From NCBI GenBank assembly GCA_046349975.1, contig JAXMBH010000009.1:124001-188000 (forward strand): a stretch of 64,000 nucleotides of DNA, written 5' to 3'. Positions 17,575 through 24,607 of the stretch are shown piece after piece (the stretch's first letter is position 1; each line of letters opens with the position of its first letter). The position numbers and the translations under genes were made by a program. A model generated the notes under the pieces. The model had not been told where the DNA came from and ran no database searches. It saw only the letters and a list, made by a program, of their open reading frames with translations. Source of the stretch: JABDGM01 sp046349975 (GTDB taxonomy: Bacteria; Planctomycetota; Planctomycetia; Pirellulales; Lacipirellulaceae).

Positions 17575-18504
17575 ATGAATGCTCGTTCTGGTTATGTCGA
17601 CCTGCAAGTGAACGGATACGCAGACGTCGACTTCAATGCCGATGCACTTCAACCGGAGCGGGTGTCGGCGGTGTGCCGGCGACTCCAGGCTGAGGGCGTG
17701 GCGGGCATTCTCGCGACCGTGATTACGGCCGATCTTGAAGCGATGTGCCGTCGGTTGAGCAATATTGTTCGCGCGCGTGAAGCGGATGCCGCCGTCGCGG
17801 AGATGATTTGGGGCATCCATATTGAGGGGCCGTTTCTCAATGAGGAGGCCGGCTACATCGGCGCGCACCCCAGGCAGTGCGCACGCCCGGCCGATGTGGA
17901 CTCGATGAAGCGGTTGCTCGAAGCTGCCGATGGCCTGGCAACGATAGTGACACTGGCCCCAGAGAGGGATCCGGGCAACGAAGTGACAGCGTATTTATCG
18001 AAGCTGGGCATTCGTGTAGCTGGCGGGCACTGTAATCCAACGATGGAAGAGTTGCGTACGGCGATCGATGCGGGGCTGTCGCTGTTCACGCACTTGGGGA
18101 ATGGTTGCCCAGGACAATTGCCGCGGCATGATAACATCATCCAACGTGTGCTCAGCCAGTCGGAGCGGCTGCTCATTGGCTTCATTGCCGACGGCGTGCA
18201 TGTGCCGTTCTTTGCGCTCGCCAATTACTTGAAGTGCTGCGGAGTCGACCGGGCGTTCGTGATCACAGATGCGATTTGCGGGGCCGGTCTAGGGCCTGGC
18301 GAGTACACGATCGGAGATCAACGGGTTGTCGTCGACGAGAATCTGGCCACATGGTCGGCCGATCGTAGTCATTTGGTAGGTTCAGCAGGAACGATGCCGC
18401 GAACCGCCGAGAATTTGCGAACTGCTTTAAAGCTAAGCGAGGCAGAAATCCGCGGCTTGCTGTGCGATAATCCGCGAGTTGCGATTGGCAAATCCAGCCA
18501 ATAA
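17575..18504 (+). CDS. nagA: N-acetylglucosamine-6-phosphate deacetylase, short form
   Basis: This 309-residue amidohydrolase should release acetate from GlcNAc-6-phosphate to feed NagB. It begins directly at the barrel (GYVDLQVNGYADVDFN), so the N-terminal part of the small beta-sandwich domain seen in typical 380-residue NagA is missing. Metal and catalytic motifs are present: HIEGPFLN (metal Glu), AGGHCNPT (metal His), LFTHLGNG (metal His; the common 'THLFNAM' is modified) and the catalytic Asp in ITDAICGAGL. It is divergent from nagB with a 138-bp spacer. It might act on a related substrate. Confidence 0.82.
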   Translation: MNARSGYVDLQVNGYADVDFNADALQPERVSAVCRRLQAEGVAGILATVITADLEAMCRRLSNIVRAREADAAVAEMIWGIHIEGPFLNEEAGYIGAHPRQCARPADVDSMKRLLEAADGLATIVTLAPERDPGNEVTAYLSKLGIRVAGGHCNPTMEELRTAIDAGLSLFTHLGNGCPGQLPRHDNIIQRVLSQSERLLIGFIADGVHVPFFALANYLKCCGVDRAFVITDAICGAGLGPGEYTIGDQRVVVDENLATWSADRSHLVGSAGTMPRTAENLRTALKLSEAEIRGLLCDNPRVAIGKSSQ

Positions 18505-18543
18505 GCGGCGGGCCTCTGTTCAAGATGGCCCCGGCCGGAAGCA

Positions 18544-19308
18544 TCATCGTCCTGGCATGGGCGTGCCGGGCGGGGTGTTTTCCGTTTCAATAGGTGAGTC
18601 GCGCTCGAAGAACATGAGATGCTGCCAAGGTAGTTTGTCGAACTCCTCGACGAGCTTGAAGCCGTTCGGCGGAAACTCCTTAAGAATTTGTGCTTTGCTC
18701 ATTTTGTGCAGCGGTTTGATCGGTACAGCCGGGTCTTCGCCGCGGAACTCGACGAGGGCGACGCGTCCCTTCGGCTTCAGGCTTTTTCGAATTGCGGCGA
18801 GCATTTGCTCAGGATGCGAGAACTCGTGGTACACGTCGACCAGCAAGACTAGGTCGACTGAGCCGGCGGGCAGTTTCGGATCAACGACAGTACCGAGCAC
18901 CGGTTCGATATTGGTAATCTTCTCGTCGGCCGCACGGTCTTTGAGCAGCTGCAGCATCTCTCGTTGGATGTCGACCGCCAGTACGCGGCCTTTCTCGCCC
19001 GTGAGTTTGGCGAGCTGCAGCGTGTAGAAACCATTACCGCAGCCGAGGTCGCAAACGGTGTCCCCTGGCTTAACGTGCAGGGCGGCGAGCATTGTCTTGC
19101 AATCCTCTTCGCGGTCGCGCGACTCGCGGGTGAGCCACGGCGCGCCTAGGTAGTGCATCGTTTGGGCGATTTCGCGGCCTTTATATTCTTTGGCAGGCGG
19201 TGGAATCGCGGCGTCCTCGGCGGCGGCAGACGGCAGCAAAGAAGCGTATAGGCCGAGTTGCATCGTCAGAAGGAATCTCGTCAAGGCAGCTGCATTCTTG
19301 TATGGCAT
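18544..19308 (-). CDS. Exported class I SAM-dependent methyltransferase
   Basis: This 254-residue protein starts at MPYKNAAALTRF and has a hydrophobic N-terminus that looks like a signal peptide (LLTMQLGLYASLLPSAAAED). The mature part is a class I methyltransferase with motif I VCDLGCGNGFYTLQLA, acidic motif II GRVLAVDIQREML, and motif IV SVDLVLLVDVYHEFSHPEQM. No substrate can be assigned. Export of a SAM-dependent enzyme is odd because SAM is cytosolic, although a lipid-anchored or misread N-terminus is possible. It converges on nagA (39-bp spacer). An upstream Met at 19350 would add 14 residues. Confidence 0.78.
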   Translation of the reverse strand: MPYKNAAALTRFLLTMQLGLYASLLPSAAAEDAAIPPPAKEYKGREIAQTMHYLGAPWLTRESRDREEDCKTMLAALHVKPGDTVCDLGCGNGFYTLQLAKLTGEKGRVLAVDIQREMLQLLKDRAADEKITNIEPVLGTVVDPKLPAGSVDLVLLVDVYHEFSHPEQMLAAIRKSLKPKGRVALVEFRGEDPAVPIKPLHKMSKAQILKEFPPNGFKLVEEFDKLPWQHLMFFERDSPIETENTPPGTPMPGR

Positions 19309-19405
19309 GATGATCTTACGACAGCAGTAGGACGATGCAGTGCAAAACACGCGGTGTCACATTATACTCACGTTCTTGTGATGCTAACTGCGAGAGGAGT
19401 CAACA

Positions 19406-20602
19406 ATGATCAAGCGGGCGATACTATTTCTATTTTATGTGGTTGCAGGCTCGTCGTTGTGGGCGGCTGAAGGCGGTGATTTCTTTCCGATCATGGCCTG
19501 GGACGGGCCGCCGAACGACCCGGCCGTGTTCAAGAAAATGCACGACTGCGGATTGACCGTGGCTGGTTTCGTGCCGCCGGCGGCGCTCGATGCGTGCCAG
19601 GCTGCCGGGCTCAAGGCGATCGTCTCCGATGCCCGCGTCAGCAATTACGATTGGGCAAATGTGGATCCGGCGATTGCCCGCAAGCAAGTCACCGAACTGG
19701 TAAATGAGGTGCGCCATCATCCAGCCGTATTCGGATATTATTTGCGTGACGAGCCGCCGGCGGGGTTCTTTCCCGGGCTTGCCATCGTGAGCGATGTCAT
19801 CAAGGAGTTGCACCCGGGCGTTTGGCCATACATTAATTTGTTTCCAAACTATGCGACCGCGGAACAATTGGGGACGGTTTCGTACGACGCGTATGTTGAC
19901 AAGTTCGTAGCCAGTTGCCATCCGCCGGTGATCAGTTACGATCACTACGCGATCATGGAGGGCGGCGGGCTGCGTGGCGAGTACTTTGCGAACCTGGAAT
20001 CGGTACGACGGGGCGCGGTGAAGAGCAACGTGCCGTTCTGGCAGATTGTGCTCTCAGTGGGGAGCCTCAGTTATCGCGAGCCGACGGCGGCGGATATGAA
20101 TTTTCAAGTTTATACGTCGCTCGCTTACGGCGCCCGCGGATTGGCATATTTTAAGTACTTCACGCCGGCGATTGGCAATTATCGGGGCGGGCCAATCGAT
20201 CAGTTCGGCAACGAAACGCCGATGTGGAACACGATGCGGTTCGTCAATTTGCAGGTGGCGAAGCTCGCGCCGACACTGCTCAAGCTGAAGTCTGATCGGG
20301 TGTATCACTTTGGCGACGTGCCGGCCGGTTGTTCTGGGCCGGATGGTGAATCGCTGGTCGAGACTATCGCCGGGCCAATGTTAGTTGGCGACTTCACCCA
20401 TGAAGACGGCACACGCTACGTAATGGTCGTCAATAAATCGCTGGCCGGCTCAATGGGCTGCTACCCGAAGTTTCGCAAGCCGCCCGCGCGCTTGGAAGTG
20501 ATTTCTGCCTATACCGGCACGCCGATGGGGTTCGAAGGCGAGCAGGCCGTGTTGGCGCCGGGGCAGGGCGTGCTGTTGAAATTGACTGCTGCTGGCAAGT
20601 AA
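19406..20602 (+). CDS. Exported putative glycoside hydrolase (TIM-barrel like)
   Basis: This 398-residue protein has a clear signal peptide (MIKRAILFLFYVVAGSSLWA). The mature sequence has features of a beta/alpha-barrel glycosidase: FPIMAWDGPPNDPAVFKKMH at the start, HHPAVFGYYLRDEPPAG (the YYLRDEP motif resembles the acid/base strand of GH42/GH5-like families), SYDHYAIMEGGGLRG, and AYGARGLAYFKYF. A C-terminal beta domain (about 310-398) includes VMVVNKSLAGS. I cannot place it in a named GH family with confidence. Nine bases separate it from the next gene, so the two are probably co-transcribed. Confidence 0.65.
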   Translation: MIKRAILFLFYVVAGSSLWAAEGGDFFPIMAWDGPPNDPAVFKKMHDCGLTVAGFVPPAALDACQAAGLKAIVSDARVSNYDWANVDPAIARKQVTELVNEVRHHPAVFGYYLRDEPPAGFFPGLAIVSDVIKELHPGVWPYINLFPNYATAEQLGTVSYDAYVDKFVASCHPPVISYDHYAIMEGGGLRGEYFANLESVRRGAVKSNVPFWQIVLSVGSLSYREPTAADMNFQVYTSLAYGARGLAYFKYFTPAIGNYRGGPIDQFGNETPMWNTMRFVNLQVAKLAPTLLKLKSDRVYHFGDVPAGCSGPDGESLVETIAGPMLVGDFTHEDGTRYVMVVNKSLAGSMGCYPKFRKPPARLEVISAYTGTPMGFEGEQAVLAPGQGVLLKLTAAGK

Positions 20603-20611
20603 GGGCGACCT

Positions 20612-21379
20612 ATGCGTGTGATCCTGATAGCAGCCGGGCGCGGAAGGCGCCTCATGCCGACGACCGCGGATGCGCCGAAGTGCTTTGCCAAGGTCGCCGA
20701 CAAGCGACTCATCGATTGGGCCATCGAGGCGTTTCGCGCGAACGGCCTCGAGGAAGTGTGCTTTATTGGCGGCTACCAAATCGAAAAGGCCCAGCAGGAG
20801 TATCCGCAGTTCACGTTTCGCCATAATGCCAACTGGGAGAATAACAACATTCTGGCATCGCTGTTCTGTGCGGCCAATCTCATGGACGACGGGTTTATCT
20901 GTTGCTACAGCGATGTGCTTTTTACGGCCGACATTGTCGGTCGATTGGCCACTGCGCCGGGCGACATGGTGCTGGGCGTCGATACGGGCTGGCTCGAGCG
21001 GTACGAGCATCGAACGGAGCATCCGCCGGACGATGCGGAGAAGGTGACGGTGTTGAACGGTCATGTCACCCGCGTTGACCGTCGCATTCCCGAGCAGGAC
21101 GCACACGGCGAGTACATTGGCGTGGCGAAGTTTTCCGCCGAGGGAGCGGCGAAATTGCGCGAGTATTACTGCCGGCGGCAAAGTGAGTTTGCCGGCCGGC
21201 CGTGGCGCGACGCCAAGAGCTTCGAAAAGGCGTACAAGATTCTGCTGTTTCAGGACATGATCGAGCAAGGGGAAAAGTTTGCGCACGTCGACACGCCCGG
21301 CGGATATATCGAAGTCGACACCCAGCAGGATTTTGAGTATGCGCAGCGATATTGGGTGACGAAGCATTTGTTGCGGTGA
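20612..21379 (+). CDS. Sugar/choline-phosphate nucleotidyltransferase
   Basis: This 255-residue enzyme shows the N-terminal signature LIAAGRGRRLMPTTADAPKC (the GxGxRxxPxTxxxPK pyrophosphorylase loop) and CYSDVLFTADIV, where the Asp binds metal. The overall pattern is close to the phosphocholine cytidylyltransferase (LicC-like) group: the NNILASLFCA region, EYIGVAKFSAEG, and a C-terminal YIEVDTQQDFEYAQ that matches the WxEIDxxxDLxxA motif. It would activate a phosphorylated alcohol or sugar with CTP, UTP or dTTP. It is downstream of the exported glycosidase-like gene (9-bp gap) and followed 60 bp later by a MetE-like gene. Confidence 0.8.
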   Translation: MRVILIAAGRGRRLMPTTADAPKCFAKVADKRLIDWAIEAFRANGLEEVCFIGGYQIEKAQQEYPQFTFRHNANWENNNILASLFCAANLMDDGFICCYSDVLFTADIVGRLATAPGDMVLGVDTGWLERYEHRTEHPPDDAEKVTVLNGHVTRVDRRIPEQDAHGEYIGVAKFSAEGAAKLREYYCRRQSEFAGRPWRDAKSFEKAYKILLFQDMIEQGEKFAHVDTPGGYIEVDTQQDFEYAQRYWVTKHLLR

Positions 21380-21439
21380 GTAAGCCGTGCGCAGAGCGAG
21401 CGGACCAGTTGCAATGCTCTTGGGGGCCTTGAGAGGCGG

Positions 21440-22507
21440 GTGGATATGGGAATGTTGTTTCCAACGTCGGTCATCGGGTCGTTGCCGCGACCGCAGTTTG
21501 TGAAGGATCTCATTGACGATAATTGCCCGAGTCAGGGTGATGAATATCGCCGGCTCATGGGCGAAGCCATTCGAGCCGCCGTGGCGATGCAGGAGACGGC
21601 GGGTCTCGATTTCGTGTCCGATGGCGAATGGTGGCGGAAGAGTTATATCGGCGTCATTGCGGAGCTGGCGCATGGGTTTGAACTTAGTCGCAATCCGGCC
21701 GATGGTCGGCCATGGACCGTGGTTGTGGAGAAGCTCGCTCCGAAGAAGCCTGGGTTTATCGCGCAGGAAGTTGCCTTTCTGAAGAAACTTACGAAGCGAA
21801 ATATCAAGGCGACCGTGCCCGCGCCCGCTCTACTTGGCGAACGGATGTGGGATCCGATAAAGTCGGCGAAGGCATATCCGAAACGCGAAGACTTCGTGCG
21901 CGACTGTGTGCCGATTCTGCATCACGAAGTCGAACTCCTGCGCGATGAGGGCGTGGCGATCGTGCAGGTCGACGATCCGCACTTGTGTTTGTTTGTCGAC
22001 CCCGCGGTTCGCCAGCAGTATGACAACGCCGAACGAGCATCTGACTTCGCCGTCGACATGGACAACGACGTGGTGAGCGGCATTAAGGGCGTGAAGCTCG
22101 CCGTGCATTTGTGTCGGCGGGCCGGTGCAAGGGCGCGTGGCGAGGCCGATCATCGTGGCAGTTATGATCCGATTCTCAAACAGCTTGGCCGATTGAAGGT
22201 GGATCACATTACGATGGAATTCACGTCGCCGGGCGCCGGTGATATGTCGGTGTTCCAGGAACTGCCTGAGCACATTGAAATCGGCTTGGGATGCGTGAGC
22301 TGCCAGCCGGGCCAGATCGACTCGGTGGAGACAATCGTCGAACGCGTCGAAGCGGCGTTGCAACACGTTGCGCCGCAGCGGATCACACTTAATCCAGATT
22401 GCGGCTTCGCGCCGGGCTCGGCGGCTGAGGTCAGCCTCGACGATGTCTACACGAAGCTGAAGAACGAAGTTGCCGCGGCGCAGCGGCTGCGAGAAAAGTA
22501 CGCATAA
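21440..22507 (+). CDS. Cobalamin-independent methionine synthase C-domain-like protein
   Basis: This 355-residue protein belongs to the MetE C-terminal/UROD superfamily. Counting from the GTG at 21440, the zinc ligands of MetE are all present: H223 and C225 (AVHLCRR), E260 (ITMEF) and C321 (NPDCGF). It begins SVIGSLPRPQFVKDLI, as in stand-alone MetE C-domain proteins. It lacks the N-terminal half of full MetE, so it may be a core-MetE or a methyltransferase using another methyl donor (for example methylcobalamin or a thiol). The start could be GTG 21440 or ATG 21446 or 21452. It converges on treZ with a 17-bp spacer. Confidence 0.8.
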   Translation: MDMGMLFPTSVIGSLPRPQFVKDLIDDNCPSQGDEYRRLMGEAIRAAVAMQETAGLDFVSDGEWWRKSYIGVIAELAHGFELSRNPADGRPWTVVVEKLAPKKPGFIAQEVAFLKKLTKRNIKATVPAPALLGERMWDPIKSAKAYPKREDFVRDCVPILHHEVELLRDEGVAIVQVDDPHLCLFVDPAVRQQYDNAERASDFAVDMDNDVVSGIKGVKLAVHLCRRAGARARGEADHRGSYDPILKQLGRLKVDHITMEFTSPGAGDMSVFQELPEHIEIGLGCVSCQPGQIDSVETIVERVEAALQHVAPQRITLNPDCGFAPGSAAEVSLDDVYTKLKNEVAAAQRLREKYA

Positions 22508-22524
22508 CGCCGCGGGCAATCTTT

Positions 22525-24408
22525 CTAGGCATCCGCAATTGCGAATATTACGGCCGCGTGACCTGGTACGGGCCAATTCTTGTTGTCGAATGTCGGAGTG
22601 CCGAGGCCGTCGTAGCGCGGGTCTTCGCTCGACCAGATGAGCTTCCATTGCTTGCCGAGGGGTGTCGCGATGAGCGGGTCGGCGATTGGGTGCCAGTCGT
22701 AATCGCGGCCCAGGTTAAACAAACCGAGCCGGTCGTCGCCATCATCGCCGAACCAGCGCAGTGCGAACGCTTCCTGGCCGATAAGCGAGCCCTGGATGGC
22801 GAAGCGGTCTTGCCGCGCGATGACGGGGTCCTTTTTACGCAAGCGCAGCAAATCGCGGTGCAGCCGCACCATTGGCTCGTGCGCCTTCCACTCCGACCAG
22901 TCGAGTTTGCATTTCCGAAATGTCTCGATTTCAGCGGGGTGCGTGAGGTCGGTCTCGCGGTCGAGCGATTTGAGCCGCGGGAATTGCAGCATGAATTCGG
23001 TGCGGCCCTTGTGGACGAGCTCCGCCAGCTCTTCATCGTGATCCGCAAAATATAAGAACGGGTTCGAGGCGCCGAATTCCTGGCCCATGAAGAGCATCGG
23101 CGTTTCGGGCCCAAGCAGCAGTAGCGCCGTCAGCGCGCGGTGCCGACCGGGCGACGTGAGTAAATGAGTGCGCAGTCCACGAGCGGAGTTGGCGACCTGA
23201 TCGTGGTTTTGCAGATGATGGATAAAGTGGCAAGCCGCAATGTCGCGCGTGGGATAGCCGCGCGAGCGACCCTGGCGAATGTTCCATTGGCCTTGGTACA
23301 AGTGGCCGTAACGCACGGCCGACAGCAGCTCTTGAGCAGAACCCGTATAGTCGCGGTAGTACGCTTCGTTGTTCCCGGTGGCCGCGACGCGGCAGGTGTG
23401 GTGAAAGTCGTCGTTGAACAGGGCATCCGTTGCCCAGCCACCCTGGTCGACGGGCAGCACCTGGTGGCAGCGGTTTTTTTCGTCTTCACTGACGACCACG
23501 ATCGAACGCTTGCCGGCAGCGGCACGCGCGGCGCGTGTGAGTTTCGCCACAATATGGTCGTCGGAATCATCGACGATGGCCTGCGTGGCATCAAGCCGAA
23601 GCCCATCAATGTGGAACTCACGTATCCAGTACGCGGCGTTTTCGGCGACGAACTCACGCACTGGGCCGCAGTGCGGCGCATCGTAATTGATCGCGCCGCC
23701 CCACTCGGTGTGATGTTTCTCCGAAGCGTAGTAGGGCGAGAACTTCGAAGTGTAGTTTCCGGCGGGACCGAAATGGTTGTAGACGACGTCGAGTATGACA
23801 CCCATGCCCAGCGCATGAGCACGGTCGACGAAGGCGCGGAAGTCTTCGGGCGACCCATATAGCTGCGTCGGCGCATACCAAAACACGCCGTCATATCCCC
23901 AACCGAAATCGCCTGGAAAGGCGGCGACGGGCATGACTTCGATGAGCGTGATGCCAACGTCGTGCAAGAGGGGCAGTTTGTCGATCGCCGCCCGCCAAGT
24001 GCCCTCAGGCGTGAAGACGCCGATGTGCAGTTCATAGAGAACCTGGCCGTGCAGCCGAACGCCCTGCCAGCTCGCATCGGTCCACTCGAACTGGCGATGG
24101 TCGACGACCTGCGACGGACCGAAGACGCCATGCGGCTGAAAGCTGGAAGCGGGATCCGGATATTTCTCAGCTTCATCATCGAGCTGGAACAAATAGAGGG
24201 AACCCGCTCCCACAGTCTCAAAGGTCCCAACAAAGTAGCCGTCGCTGCGGGCGTCGCGCTCGAGAGGACAAGATTCCAGCTCGTCTCGATTTGAGTTAAC
24301 GAGCACCACATCGACCGCGCGGCGTTCAGGCGCCCAGACACGAAATGTCACGCCAAGGTCGGTTACGGTTGCACCAGGTCGAGCCGGCGCGAGCACAGTG
24401 GCAGTCAT
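22525..24408 (-). CDS. treZ: Malto-oligosyltrehalose trehalohydrolase
   Basis: This 627-residue GH13 enzyme should cut trehalose from the end of maltooligosyl-trehalose produced by TreY. An N-terminal early-set domain (VTFRVWAPERRAVDVVLVNS) is followed by the barrel motifs ILDVVYNHFG, GLRLDATQAI (nucleophile Asp), VVVSEDEKN (acid/base Glu) and NHDQVANSARG (transition-state Asp). The insertion ALTALLLLGPETPMLFMGQEFGASNPFLYFADH, read in parts, is typical of TreZ. The gene is divergent from treY (200-bp spacer), which with treX at 27590 completes the TreXYZ pathway from glycogen to trehalose. Confidence 0.93.
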   Translation of the reverse strand: MTATVLAPARPGATVTDLGVTFRVWAPERRAVDVVLVNSNRDELESCPLERDARSDGYFVGTFETVGAGSLYLFQLDDEAEKYPDPASSFQPHGVFGPSQVVDHRQFEWTDASWQGVRLHGQVLYELHIGVFTPEGTWRAAIDKLPLLHDVGITLIEVMPVAAFPGDFGWGYDGVFWYAPTQLYGSPEDFRAFVDRAHALGMGVILDVVYNHFGPAGNYTSKFSPYYASEKHHTEWGGAINYDAPHCGPVREFVAENAAYWIREFHIDGLRLDATQAIVDDSDDHIVAKLTRAARAAAGKRSIVVVSEDEKNRCHQVLPVDQGGWATDALFNDDFHHTCRVAATGNNEAYYRDYTGSAQELLSAVRYGHLYQGQWNIRQGRSRGYPTRDIAACHFIHHLQNHDQVANSARGLRTHLLTSPGRHRALTALLLLGPETPMLFMGQEFGASNPFLYFADHDEELAELVHKGRTEFMLQFPRLKSLDRETDLTHPAEIETFRKCKLDWSEWKAHEPMVRLHRDLLRLRKKDPVIARQDRFAIQGSLIGQEAFALRWFGDDGDDRLGLFNLGRDYDWHPIADPLIATPLGKQWKLIWSSEDPRYDGLGTPTFDNKNWPVPGHAAVIFAIADA

Positions 24409-24607
24409 TCTTTTGGCACATCCTTTGCTTTATGGCATCGCCTTCCAACCGGCCACCGCGTGACGCATCTTTCATGCCGTGCTTGCTAGTCGGCAAAATC
24501 GAATTTCTCTGTGCTGGGGTCGAATTAAGCGACCTGCACGCGTTTGTTTGCCGGCCTCGAATAGCAGGGGGGCGGTGGGGATCATTGACTGCAATCAGGA
24601 TTGCGCC

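Noticed and set aside
17437..17868. N-terminal extension of nagB to 17868
   Set aside because: The GTG at 17436 has a GGAGG ribosome-binding site and matches the family start. The extension overlaps the divergent nagA and its promoter.
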